The notes under the pieces are model-generated. The model had not been told where the DNA came from. It made no database searches and saw nothing but the letters and a program-made list of their open reading frames with translations. This document shows, piece by piece, positions 42,536 through 50,872 of a stretch of DNA of 64,000 nt. Each line of letters starts with the position of its first letter. Position 1 is the stretch's first letter. Source of the stretch: Vicinamibacteraceae bacterium (GTDB lineage Bacteria > Planctomycetota > Phycisphaerae > Phycisphaerales > UBA5793); NCBI GenBank assembly GCA_011525805.1, contig WYBR01000114.1, forward strand, positions 1 through 64,000. The letters are read 5' to 3'. A program made the translations under genes and the position numbers.

Positions 42536-43018
42536 ATGAAGGGGATTCCACAGGACATTCGCCGGCCACGCTGGTTGCGCCGCGTGCTTCTCGCCGTGCT
42601 TTGCCTGGTGTTGCTCAGCCTCGCTTGGCACGAACTCGCCCAATGGAATGCGCTTTGGGCGTACCGTCGCAGCCGAACGTACCCCTTCTCAGGACTCCAG
42701 AGTTTTGAGTTTCTGTCATTCGGCGTTGTCGCGGGCGACACCGCAGCGGAAGTGGATCGCAATCTGGCGGGCGCCGTACTCGTGACCGGCCCCAGCCCTC
42801 TCGGACCGCACTGGCCGACATCGATGAAGCACTACAAGTTCCACTACGGACGGGGCATCCTGCTGCCTTCAAGCACGCCTCTCCTCACCGAATCTCTCAC
42901 TGTCTTCTTCGATGTGAACGGCGGCGCGGAGGTGATCGAGCATTCGCTCACTGGGCGCGACGGCTCCCGTCGACATCGCCTCAATCTCATCACCCGAACC
43001 GTTGAAAGCCTGAATTGA
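42536..43018 (+). CDS. Membrane-anchored small protein of unknown function
   Basis: A 160-residue protein, 15 bases after rex and likely cotranscribed. A basic N-terminus precedes one membrane helix (about 13-34, VLLAVLCLVLLSLAW). The rest reads GVVAGDTAAEVDRNL, KHYKFHYGRG and LTVFFDVNGGAEVIEHS, which has the helix-then-strands rhythm of BamE-like domains but without the LGxP turn. Function unknown. Confidence 0.6.
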   Translation: MKGIPQDIRRPRWLRRVLLAVLCLVLLSLAWHELAQWNALWAYRRSRTYPFSGLQSFEFLSFGVVAGDTAAEVDRNLAGAVLVTGPSPLGPHWPTSMKHYKFHYGRGILLPSSTPLLTESLTVFFDVNGGAEVIEHSLTGRDGSRRHRLNLITRTVESLN

Positions 43019-43151
43019 CGGCGTTGCGGCCTCGCCCGAGCCGCTGCCAGTTCCGAATCAAGTGGAGTCCGGCTGCCGTCCGCTTGGTGAGTCGTCGCGC
43101 GTCATGGGCCGCCGCGCCCATCCCGTCCTGTGCCGACTGCTCGACTTCCTC

Positions 43152-44114
43152 TCAAGAAAGCTGACGCGCGTTCGCCGGCACCTTGTCGCCGTCGAGGTCG
43201 CGGCGGTTCACGACGGGCGCCCGCCACAGGCGCCACATGTTCCGCGCCTGGAACCGCCAGATCGACTTGAGGTGCGTCTTGAGGCGCGGGTGAAAGACCC
43301 CGCGCTCCTCGCGCTCGTAGAAGTGCGTCACCACGGCCGCGGGCTGATACCAGTTCTCGAAGCCGGCCCGCCTGGCGCGGAAGCACAGGTCGTAATCCTC
43401 GTACTGGTAGAAGTAGCCTTCGTCGAATCCGCCGATCGCCCGCGCGGCGCGGTTGCGCACCAGCATCGCGGCGCCGTAGACGCAGTCGATGGGCATGAGT
43501 TGATCGTGGCTGACATGGCGCATGTCCACCCGGGCCGGTACGCCCGTCCACTCGAAGTATCGCCGGTACTTCGTCCCCTCGATGAGGATGTGGTGCAGGC
43601 GCGGAAAGGGGCGGCAACTCAGTTGCAGCGAGCCGTCCCGGTACACGAGTTTCGGCGCCACGATCGCCGCTCGCTCCTTCGCCTCCGCCGTGTCGATGAG
43701 TGTGTCGATCGCGCCGTCGTGCACGAGCGTGTCCGAGTCGAGGATCATCGTGTACTTGGCGCGGCTGTTCCAGAAGAGGCGGTTGCGCCCCCCCGCGACG
43801 CCGAGGTTCGTTCCATTCTCCAGTATCGTGACGAACGGGTACTTGTCGCGCACCATCTCGCGCGTCCCGTCCGTCGAGCCGTTGTCGGAGAGGAGATACT
43901 CGTAGCGGTAGCGCCGGCTCGACCGGAGAATCGAGGCGAGAAGGTCGTCGATGAACTGCCGGTCGCGGTAGCACAGCAGGCCGATGGAGACGTCAAAGTC
44001 GTGGCGAGAGCCGTCGGCCTCGGGGGCGCAGCGCGACTCGCGCGCGCCTTCGGGGAGCGAAGCGGGCGCTCCCGGCGGGACCGGGCGCTCGGACGTGGCG
44101 GCATGGGTGGACAT
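43152..44114 (-). CDS. Glycosyltransferase family 2
   Basis: A 320-residue GT-A enzyme. After a Pro/Ala-rich leader, VSIGLLCYRDRQFIDDLLAS leads into the nucleotide-binding turn LLSDNGSTDGTREM, then NLGVAGGRNR and the metal-binding ILDSDTLVHD. GGFDEGYFYQYEDYDLCFRA is the ED(Y)DL acceptor loop of rhamnosyl/galactofuranosyl-type GT2 enzymes. GAAGG lies upstream of ATG 44114. It lies 140 bp after the molybdoenzyme gene on the same strand and is functionally unrelated. Confidence 0.9.
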   Translation of the reverse strand: MSTHAATSERPVPPGAPASLPEGARESRCAPEADGSRHDFDVSIGLLCYRDRQFIDDLLASILRSSRRYRYEYLLSDNGSTDGTREMVRDKYPFVTILENGTNLGVAGGRNRLFWNSRAKYTMILDSDTLVHDGAIDTLIDTAEAKERAAIVAPKLVYRDGSLQLSCRPFPRLHHILIEGTKYRRYFEWTGVPARVDMRHVSHDQLMPIDCVYGAAMLVRNRAARAIGGFDEGYFYQYEDYDLCFRARRAGFENWYQPAAVVTHFYEREERGVFHPRLKTHLKSIWRFQARNMWRLWRAPVVNRRDLDGDKVPANARQLS

Positions 44115-44255
44115 CGGCAGACCTTCGCGGCTGGCGGCGTTCGTGAAGGCAAAAGGGTAGCAGGACCGTCGGCTTCTATCGGCGCGCGCGGGGAGCGGGT
44201 TCACGGTTGGCGCGGCCGGCCGGGCGCGGAAGTGCGGCCCAACCCCGCCTCTCCC

Positions 44256-47093
44256 TCACACCGCGCGATACGCCTCCGCGCTCGGCCGCACCGCCCGGGC
44301 CAGCCACAGAGGCCGGCGCAACCCGCCCGGCCCTGGACCGGGACGCGCCTTGCCCAGCCACTCGCGGTACACCTCCATCGACCTGTTCGTGTCCACGAAG
44401 ACGTCGCCGTACGCATCGCCCGGCCCGGCGCGCGAGATCGTGACCGCCTGGTGCCAGCAGTGCATTCCCGAAACCGGGTCGGGCTGCACGGGGAAGGTCA
44501 GGTTCTGATGCACCCCGCCGTCGGACCACCAGATGCGCTTCGTGTCCGGGTCGCTGCTGGCGTAGGGGCCGATCTTCTCGATCTTGCGGAAGCGGAACTG
44601 CCCCGGCGCGATTTCCTCGCGCGACACCTTGCACGCGGCCATGCGATCCGTCCCGTCGTCGAAGAGGCGCCAGCGGCCGAGGTGGTGCGAGCACGCGATC
44701 ACGCCGGGGCGCATCGCCTCCGTCACCCACACCTTGTTGACGAAGTAGCCGATGCGCGTGGCGACCTTGATGAGGTCCGTCGTCTTCACACCCTGCATCT
44801 CAGCGTCTTGCGGATGCATCCACACCGGGTTGGCGTTGGAGAGTTCGTAGAGCCACTTCGCGTTGGCGCTGCGCGTATGAATGAGCGTCGGCAGGCGGAA
44901 CGTCGGGATCAGGACGTATTCGCCTTTGCGGCGATCCATGTGCCTGCGGTGGATGTGGCTCTCGATGTAGGCGGGCAGGTCATACTCGGGCCAGTTCCAC
45001 TGGCGCATCGTCTCGCTGTAGATTTCGAGTTTGCGCGAGGGCGTGGCAAAGCCGGTGACGACCGCGTCGCCGTACCGCACGCCGATCGGTCTGCCGTCCT
45101 TGGTCACGCTGCCGTCTTCGCGCGCCTCGGCGCCCTGAGTCTGCTCCGCCTTGAGTTTCGCGAGGTGTCCCGTGTACGCCTCGGCCTCAACGAGAAACGC
45201 GCCGTGGCGCTTCATGTATTCGAGAGGCGTCATGCCCACCGTCCTGGCCGCCTCGGGCAGGCCCGGCACCGAGTTCTCGAAGATCCAGCGGTAGTACTCC
45301 TCGATCGTGATCTTCGCGCCGGGCCGATACGGCGACTCGAAGTACTTGCGCACGCCCAGCGAGCCGTCCGGATCGATGCGCCAGGAGAGTTCGATCCAGA
45401 ACTCATCTTCCTCCCACACCTCGCCGGGGTTGGCCTGATACGAGAACTCGACGCTCTTGCCGAGGCGCTCGGCTGCGACGCGCAGCACCGGCTGGCGGAA
45501 ACTGATCCACTTGGCCGCGTGGGTCTCCTGGCTCATCAGGTCGTGGCGCTCGGCCCCGTTGCCCATCGGCAGGACGTAGTCGGCGTATTGCGCCGTCTCG
45601 CTCCACACCGGCGTGAGGGCGGCGTGCAGGCCGATCTTCCTCTCATCGCGCAGCATCTTCTCCCACATCATCCCGTCGGGATTCGTCCACACCGGGTTGT
45701 AGACGCGGGTGAAGTAGACATCGACCTTGCCGCGACCCTCTTCAAGGAAGTGCGGCAGCAGGTAGGAGAGTTCGTGGTAGGCGAGCGGATACTCGATCGG
45801 ATAGAGCAGTTCGCTCCAGACGTTCTGCGGCGGGGGCTTGAGGAAGGGCGGCGGGACGAACTTGTTGTTGCTGTTGAGGTGCGTGCCGCCCACCGTGTTC
45901 ACCGCGCCCATGAGCACCACGATGAACTGGAGGCACCGCGCCACCTGCCAGCCGCCGAGGTTGCCGGCCGCGGCGTTGCGCCAGACGTGCGTCGCCAGCG
46001 CGCTGCCGGCCGCGCCGATCTCGCGCGCGATCGTGCGGATCGTCTCCGCCTCGACGCCGCACTCCTGTTCGGCCGCCTCGGGCGTCGTGCAAGCGTAATG
46101 CGCCTTGAGGTGCTCGACGAAGCGGTCGAAGTCGAGCGGCTCATGCGGCGCCTTGGCCTTCAGGTACTCGCGCCAGTTCACCCATTGCCTGACGTATTCG
46201 CGGTTGAAGAGATTCTCGTTGAGCAGAACGTGCGCGATGGCCAGCAGGAGCATCGCCTCGGTGCCCGGCCAGGGCGCGAGCCAGTGATCGGCCATTGATG
46301 CGGTGTTCGAGTGGCGCACGTCGATGACGCAGACCTTCGCCCCCTTGTTGCGCCCCTCGATGATGCGCTGCGCGTGCGGGTTGAAGTAGTGCCCCGTCTC
46401 GAGGTGAGATGAGAGCATGAGGATGAACTTCGCGTTGCCGTGATCGGGCGAAGGGCGGTCAGCGCCCGACCACAGCGCGTAACCCACGCGCGCGGCGGAC
46501 GAGCACACGTTGGTGTGCGAATTGTGCCCGTCCACCCCCCACGCCTGCAGGACGCGGTCCATGTAGCCGTCGTGCCCCGGCCGGCCGACGTGATACATGA
46601 TCTCCGTGCGCCGGTCCTCGATGAGCGCTTTGCGGATGCGGGCGGCAAAGGTGTCGAGCACTTCATCCCACGTCGTGCGCTCGAACTGGCCCGAGCCGCG
46701 CGGCCCGACACGCTTGAGCGGATAGAGAATGCGATTGGGATCCTGCACCTGGTTGATGGTCGCGGGGCCTTTGGCGCAGTTCCTGCCGCGCGAGGCGGGG
46801 TGGTGGGGATTGCCCTCGAGTTTGGTGATCTTCAATTGAGGAAGTGAAGACGCAAGCGGGCGCGATGATCGTGGAACGCCGATTGCGTCTTCGCGTTGCG
46901 CGATCGCTTCGTCGCCTCCCGCCCCCTTCTCGACGTACGCCACCAGTCCGCACGCGGCTTCGCAGTTGAAGCACGTCGTGGGCACGAGCACGTAGCGCTT
47001 CTCCACCTTGCGCGGCCACGCGGCGGGGTCGTACTCCACCCAGTCATCCCACTGGTCCATCGGCGGGAAAGACTCCAGAGGCGTCGTCGTCAT
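44256..47093 (-). CDS. Molybdopterin oxidoreductase catalytic subunit (DMSO-reductase/CISM family)
   Basis: A 945-residue Mo/W-bisPGD enzyme. ATG 47093 has GAGAAC upstream. The N-terminal [4Fe-4S] site is CFNCEAAC (C41, C44, C48) with the fourth cysteine C106 in GRNCAKG. The putative metal ligand is C197 in HTNVCSSAAR, as in the Cys-ligated PsrA/PhsA-like branch. There is no twin-arginine signal, so the enzyme appears cytoplasmic. Between C48 and C106 sits an extra ~30-residue, low-conservation segment encoded around a 10-bp inverted repeat. The Fe-S/NrfD gene is directly upstream and MobA is close by. Substrate not predictable; sulfur compounds or formate-like donors are possibilities. Confidence 0.9.
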   Translation of the reverse strand: MTTTPLESFPPMDQWDDWVEYDPAAWPRKVEKRYVLVPTTCFNCEAACGLVAYVEKGAGGDEAIAQREDAIGVPRSSRPLASSLPQLKITKLEGNPHHPASRGRNCAKGPATINQVQDPNRILYPLKRVGPRGSGQFERTTWDEVLDTFAARIRKALIEDRRTEIMYHVGRPGHDGYMDRVLQAWGVDGHNSHTNVCSSAARVGYALWSGADRPSPDHGNAKFILMLSSHLETGHYFNPHAQRIIEGRNKGAKVCVIDVRHSNTASMADHWLAPWPGTEAMLLLAIAHVLLNENLFNREYVRQWVNWREYLKAKAPHEPLDFDRFVEHLKAHYACTTPEAAEQECGVEAETIRTIAREIGAAGSALATHVWRNAAAGNLGGWQVARCLQFIVVLMGAVNTVGGTHLNSNNKFVPPPFLKPPPQNVWSELLYPIEYPLAYHELSYLLPHFLEEGRGKVDVYFTRVYNPVWTNPDGMMWEKMLRDERKIGLHAALTPVWSETAQYADYVLPMGNGAERHDLMSQETHAAKWISFRQPVLRVAAERLGKSVEFSYQANPGEVWEEDEFWIELSWRIDPDGSLGVRKYFESPYRPGAKITIEEYYRWIFENSVPGLPEAARTVGMTPLEYMKRHGAFLVEAEAYTGHLAKLKAEQTQGAEAREDGSVTKDGRPIGVRYGDAVVTGFATPSRKLEIYSETMRQWNWPEYDLPAYIESHIHRRHMDRRKGEYVLIPTFRLPTLIHTRSANAKWLYELSNANPVWMHPQDAEMQGVKTTDLIKVATRIGYFVNKVWVTEAMRPGVIACSHHLGRWRLFDDGTDRMAACKVSREEIAPGQFRFRKIEKIGPYASSDPDTKRIWWSDGGVHQNLTFPVQPDPVSGMHCWHQAVTISRAGPGDAYGDVFVDTNRSMEVYREWLGKARPGPGPGGLRRPLWLARAVRPSAEAYRAV
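46846..46892. repeat. Inverted repeat inside the molybdoenzyme gene
   Basis: GAAGACGCAA (46846-46855) and TTGCGTCTTC (46883-46892) are perfect inverted copies with a 27-nt spacer. They fall in the segment that encodes the unusual insertion at about residues 56-86. A related CGTCTTCGCGT also occurs upstream at 47208-47218. Confidence 0.65.
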
Positions 47094-47223
47094 GTTCTCA
47101 GGATCGTGTGATCGCACGTTGTTCACTCCATCCCTTCGCGCCGCAGCGCCCCGCTCTCGTTGCACTGGGGCGCTCAGACTTCCGACCCGCCCGCACGCCG
47201 CTTGGCGTCTTCGCGTCACTCAA

Positions 47224-48726
47224 CTACGACAGCGGCGGCAACTGGCCGGCCCGCACAAACGCGTACTCATACAGGTAGAGACCCAGCACCAACGGAATGA
47301 TTGTCGCCCCCGGAAAGAAGAACAGAACGATCAGCGCCCCCATCACTCCCGTGAGCAGAGACTCATTGAAGCAACGCATCCACCCGAGTCGTACCACACC
47401 GAGGAATCCTGCCGCCTGGCGCGCATTGTCCGTATCATGGGATCCGAATCGCTCATTGATGGCGAAGATGAGATGCGCGACGCCTGATGCGAGCAGCACG
47501 ATCGTGGCGAGCGGATTCGCCTCGGCCATCCAGCGCCAGGCGGCGGGATTGAACGCGAGAAACACCGCGCTCCCCAGCATCACCGCCTGCGCGATGAGGT
47601 GCGGCAGGAGCCACTTGCTCTCCCACAGGTCGCGACCCTTGCACTGCGCGAACAGAAACGCCGTGTATCCCGCGACGGCAAGGGCGATCGGCACGTTGAT
47701 CCAGCGCACGACGTTCGCCGCGGCATCCATCTCCAGCCAGCGCAGCAGGATCGCCAGCGGCGTCGTCACGAGGTAAACACCGAGAATCACCCCGCCTTTG
47801 ACGAGCCACGAGTTCCAGTTCGGCCGCGTGACCATGCGATAGAACCGCATCGGCTTGGCGAGATCTTCGACCAGCAGAGCACAGGTGATGAGCGTGAAGA
47901 TCAGCGCGATGATCTCAGGCATGAATCGCTGCGCCCAACTGCCGTGTTCGAGGCCGAGGATGTGCGCGAAAGGCGCGAGAATGCCCGTGCCCGCCGCGAG
48001 GCCCTTGGTGACGAGATACAGCGCCACCGGCCAGCCCCACTCGACCTTGTGCCCCGCGTCGAGCACGGTGCGCGCGTGGGGCGTCGTCGGCACGGAGGCC
48101 GGCCAGGGCTCGCGCTTGTGCGGCGGGCGGTCGCTCCAGAGGTACATCTCCGGCCGCTCGGCGCTGCCCGGCCGCAGCGCCACCTCCGACGCGCCGATGT
48201 AGCGGACGTTGGGCCCGGTCTTCTGCTCGGGGCGGCGCACCTTCGTCTCGTGGTTGAGGATCATCAGCGAAATGCGCGAGGCCGGGTCGTGCAGGTCGCC
48301 GGAAACGATCGCGCCGACGGGGCAGACGTTCACGCACGCCGGCTCAAGGTGCTTCTCGACGCGGTGGGCGCAGTAGTGGCACTTCTCCACCGCCCCGAGG
48401 TCTTCGTTGAGGTAGATCGCGTCATACGGACACGCCTGCATGCAGGCCCGGCAGCCGATGCACGCGTCGCGATCGAGATCGACGATGCCGTCGCGGCGCT
48501 TCTCGAGGGCGTTGACGGGGCAGATCGTCACGCACGGCGCATCGGTGCAGTGGTTGCAGCGCTGCACGAGGAACATGCGGCGGATGTCGGGGAAGAGGCC
48601 GACTTCGGTGTACTTGACCGAAGTGCGGAAGCCCCCGACGGGCACGCTGTTCTCGGCCTTGCACGCGACGGTGCAGGCGTGGCAGCCGATGCAGTCGTCG
48701 TGATTGATGACAAAGCCATACTGCAT
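47224..48726 (-). CDS. Fused four-cluster ferredoxin and NrfD-type membrane anchor
   Basis: A 500-residue fusion. Residues 8-155 carry four [4Fe-4S] motifs: CIGCHACTVAC, CNHCTDAPCVTICP, CIGCRACMQACP and CHYC...ACVNVCP, as in DmsB/PsrB-type electron-transfer subunits. Residues 240-500 are about eight or nine membrane helices of the NrfD/PsrC quinone-reactive type. The two are usually separate proteins. The ATG at 48726 follows TACACT by six bases with no Shine-Dalgarno sequence. With the molybdoenzyme 130 bases downstream, this makes a two-gene quinone-linked complex. Confidence 0.9.
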   Translation of the reverse strand: MQYGFVINHDDCIGCHACTVACKAENSVPVGGFRTSVKYTEVGLFPDIRRMFLVQRCNHCTDAPCVTICPVNALEKRRDGIVDLDRDACIGCRACMQACPYDAIYLNEDLGAVEKCHYCAHRVEKHLEPACVNVCPVGAIVSGDLHDPASRISLMILNHETKVRRPEQKTGPNVRYIGASEVALRPGSAERPEMYLWSDRPPHKREPWPASVPTTPHARTVLDAGHKVEWGWPVALYLVTKGLAAGTGILAPFAHILGLEHGSWAQRFMPEIIALIFTLITCALLVEDLAKPMRFYRMVTRPNWNSWLVKGGVILGVYLVTTPLAILLRWLEMDAAANVVRWINVPIALAVAGYTAFLFAQCKGRDLWESKWLLPHLIAQAVMLGSAVFLAFNPAAWRWMAEANPLATIVLLASGVAHLIFAINERFGSHDTDNARQAAGFLGVVRLGWMRCFNESLLTGVMGALIVLFFFPGATIIPLVLGLYLYEYAFVRAGQLPPLS

Positions 48727-48738
48727 GGGTCCAGTGTA
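48727..48738 (-). promoter_or_regulatory. Leaderless-type -10 box of the Fe-S/NrfD gene
   Basis: On the minus strand TACACT, then GGACCC, then ATG at 48726. This would start transcription of the molybdoenzyme operon at the start codon. Confidence 0.45.
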
Positions 48739-48862
48739 TGAGGGTCGGCGTCGCGGTTCATTGAGCAGCGTGCAGGCGGCGTCGTGAACATCGGGCGCCA
48801 GAGCCGTCGGCGGCAGCCGACGGTTGATCGGCGCAGCCTTCGCAAGCACGATCTTCGCGCGA

Positions 48863-48868
48863 TAGAAT
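48863..48868 (+). promoter_or_regulatory. Candidate -10 box of the CMD-like gene
   Basis: TAGAAT at 48863-48868, 42 bases before ATG 48910, leaving a short leader with CAGGAG as ribosome-binding site. Confidence 0.35.
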
Positions 48869-48909
48869 GCGGTCACCCCATCCGCAAGACCCGCGACAGG
48901 AGCGACGAC

Positions 48910-49278
48910 ATGGCCAGGCGTTCAACCGCAAAGAAGCCCTCCGCGAAGAAGCCCCGCGGCAACTCCGCCGTCCCCCAGACCTTCAGGGACTTCATCACGA
49001 AGTACCCCGCGCTGGGCGAAGCGCACGAGCGCATCGCGCGGGCGGTCGAGACGGTCGGGCCGCTCGACGAGAAGACCTGCGCGCTGGTGAAGATCGGCAT
49101 CTGCATCGGGGCCGGGCTCGACTCAGCCCTGCGCAGCCACGTGCGCCGGGCGATGCAGGCGGGGGCGACGGAAGTGGAGATTGAGCAGGCGATCCTCCTC
49201 GCCATGAACACCTGCGGCCTGCCGCGCACCGTCGCCGCCTGGTCGTGGGCGCACGAGCAGTTCGCCCGCGGCGTGTGA
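48910..49278 (+). CDS. Carboxymuconolactone decarboxylase-like protein
   Basis: A 122-residue CMD/AhpD-fold protein. CAGGAG lies eight bases before ATG 48910. The core is DEKTCALVKIGICIGAGLDS, then ALRSHVRRAMQAGATEVEIE and ILLAMNTCGLPRTVAA. The ExxxxCxxH/CxxC peroxidase motif is absent (LDSALRSH has Ser where AhpD has Cys), so it is not an alkylhydroperoxidase by that mechanism. The first 18 residues are basic and Lys/Ala-rich. Divergent from the Fe-S/NrfD gene. Reaction unknown. Confidence 0.85.
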   Translation: MARRSTAKKPSAKKPRGNSAVPQTFRDFITKYPALGEAHERIARAVETVGPLDEKTCALVKIGICIGAGLDSALRSHVRRAMQAGATEVEIEQAILLAMNTCGLPRTVAAWSWAHEQFARGV

Positions 49279-49295
49279 GGAGCCCGCCGCTTCAG

Positions 49296-49434
49296 TCACC
49301 GCCAAGGACACAAAGGCACAAAGGGGGCACAAAGGCAAGAGCAGGTCAGACAACGCAATACAGCGCCGCAATCGACTCCTGCAATGGTCCGACCCTTTGT
49401 GCCCTCCTGGCGACTTGATGCCTTTCGAGGTGAG
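49296..49434. mobile_element. MITE-like inverted-repeat element (copy c)
   Basis: Left arm TCACCGCCAAGGACACAAAG from 49296; right arm (49393-49434) ends GCCTTTCGAGGTGAG. Its interior shares CAGCGCCG...AATCGACTC and CAATGGT with copy d next to it, so the two are related along their whole length. Confidence 0.7.
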
Positions 49435-49463
49435 CACACACATCGCGTTACGAACACCATCCA

Positions 49464-49610
49464 TTCACCACGAAGGACACAGAATCACGAAGGTTGCACC
49501 AAGGATCGAGTAAAGTCAGCAGCCAACTCAATGCAGCGCCGCCGGAATCGACTCACTCAATGGTTTCACCCTTCGTGACCCCTTGGTGCCTCTGTGTCCT
49601 TTGTGGTGAG
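49464..49610. mobile_element. MITE-like inverted-repeat element (copy d)
   Basis: Left arm TTCACCACGAAGGACACAGA from 49464; right arm (49569-49610) ends TCTGTGTCCTTTGTGGTGAG. Separated from copy c by 29 bases. With copy c it fills the 353-base gap between the CMD-like gene and mobA, which holds no other feature. Confidence 0.7.
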
Positions 49611-49631
49611 CGCATGACGCCCGGGTGATTC

Positions 49632-50261
49632 ATGGTCTTGCTGCCCGTCTACATCCTCGCGGGGGGAAAGAGTTCGCGCTTCGGCAGCGACAAGGCGCGG
49701 GCGCTGCTCGAGGGCGAGGCGCTCATCGCACGGCTGGCGCATCAGATCGCGCCGATCGCGGCGGGCGTGACCGTCATCGCTGATGCACCTGATCGCTATG
49801 CCGACCTCGGTCTGCGCACCATCGCCGACCGCCGCCCCGGCCTCGGCCCGCTCGCCGGCCTCGAAGCGGCGCTGCTCGATTTGATCGACTTGCCCGCGCC
49901 GCGCCGGAAAGGGTACGAGGGACCTTTTCCGGACGGGCCTTTTTCGTGGCTGGCGATGCTCACCTGCGACATGACGGCCGTGCGGCCCGCGTGGATCGGG
50001 CAGTTGCACGAGGCCGCGACGGGCGGGGCGAAAGTCATCTGCTTCTGCGATTCCGCCGGGCGGCGGCATCCCTTCCCCGGCCTGTATCGCCTCGACCTGC
50101 TCCCGAACGTGCAGCGTCGCCTCGATGAGAGCGCCCTTGCGGTGCAGGTGTTCATCGACGGCGTCGATCACCTCGAGGTTTCGGTCCCCGCGGACTGGCC
50201 GAATGTGGCGCAAGTCAACACGCCCGAAGACCTCCGCCGCGCTGCGCAGGGGCCAGGCTGA
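49632..50261 (+). CDS. mobA: Molybdenum cofactor guanylyltransferase
   Basis: A 209-residue nucleotidyltransferase joining GMP to molybdopterin to form the guanine dinucleotide needed by DMSO-reductase-family enzymes. The signature LAGGKSSRFGSDKA is at 9-22, and the metal-binding loop is MLTCDMTAV. RPGLGPLAGLEAAL is the usual ligand loop. The start ATG 49632 lies just after the MITE-like element and lacks a clear ribosome-binding site. It fits the molybdoenzyme operon 1-5 kb away. Confidence 0.93.
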   Translation: MVLLPVYILAGGKSSRFGSDKARALLEGEALIARLAHQIAPIAAGVTVIADAPDRYADLGLRTIADRRPGLGPLAGLEAALLDLIDLPAPRRKGYEGPFPDGPFSWLAMLTCDMTAVRPAWIGQLHEAATGGAKVICFCDSAGRRHPFPGLYRLDLLPNVQRRLDESALAVQVFIDGVDHLEVSVPADWPNVAQVNTPEDLRRAAQGPG

Positions 50262-50320
50262 TATCCTGATGAACCGTGCCCGGCCCCGCCGCCGGGCCGC
50301 GTGAAAGGAAGGTTCGCTCC

Positions 50321-50872
50321 ATGAACGGCGCCTGGGTTCACCTCGGTTCGGTTCACCTGCCCATCGCTCTTGCGGTGATCTCCGTCCTGCTCGTGCTCTT
50401 CGCGCTGGTCACCAAAAGCCCCGCGCGCTTGAAGTTCGCGCTGGAGATGATCGTGATCGGCGCGGTGCTGAGTTGGGGCGCGTTCCTGAGCGGCGAGAAG
50501 GCCGAGCACGTCGTCGAGGATTTCCGCGGCAACGTCAGCGAGCGCCTCAGCCAGGAAGATGTCGATCTCAAGCACTTCATCCACGAGCACGAGGAGTGGG
50601 CGGAAAAAGCGCACTACTGCTTCCAGGCGGCGGGCGTCATCGCGCTGCTCGGCTGGATCTTCTGCCGCAGCGCCGACAAGTTCCGCATGCCCCTGGCGAT
50701 CGTGGCGCTGCTCTTCGCGGGCGGCACGGCGGGCCTGATGGGCTGGACCGGCCACATGGGCGGGCAGATCAGACACATTGAAGTGCGCCAGGCCGCGGCG
50801 TCCAACCCGACCGCGCCAGCCCCGCCGCCGCCGAGCGGCGAATCGGAAGGTGAAGGGGATGAGGATAACTGA
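50321..50872 (+). CDS. DUF2231 membrane protein
   Basis: A 183-residue protein with AAAGGAAGG before ATG 50321. WVHLGSVHLPIALAVISVLL is the DUF2231 start (HxxxVHxPIA), with four membrane helices and conserved histidines (IHEHEEWAEKAHY in the loop, GHMGG near 145). The tail is Pro/Ala/acidic and disordered. Histidines in such proteins may bind haem or metal. Its stop overlaps the next gene by 14 bases. Confidence 0.8.
   Translation: MNGAWVHLGSVHLPIALAVISVLLVLFALVTKSPARLKFALEMIVIGAVLSWGAFLSGEKAEHVVEDFRGNVSERLSQEDVDLKHFIHEHEEWAEKAHYCFQAAGVIALLGWIFCRSADKFRMPLAIVALLFAGGTAGLMGWTGHMGGQIRHIEVRQAAASNPTAPAPPPPSGESEGEGDEDN

Noticed and set aside
43062-46298. A very long plus-strand open frame of over 1,000 codons opposite GT2 and the molybdoenzyme
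   Set aside because: It is the antisense of two well-supported genes; its translation is His/Arg/Ala/Val-rich with no motif, which is what high-GC antisense frames look like.
48910-49278. AhpD alkylhydroperoxidase
   Set aside because: The redox cysteine pair is absent, so only the CMD-like fold is claimed.
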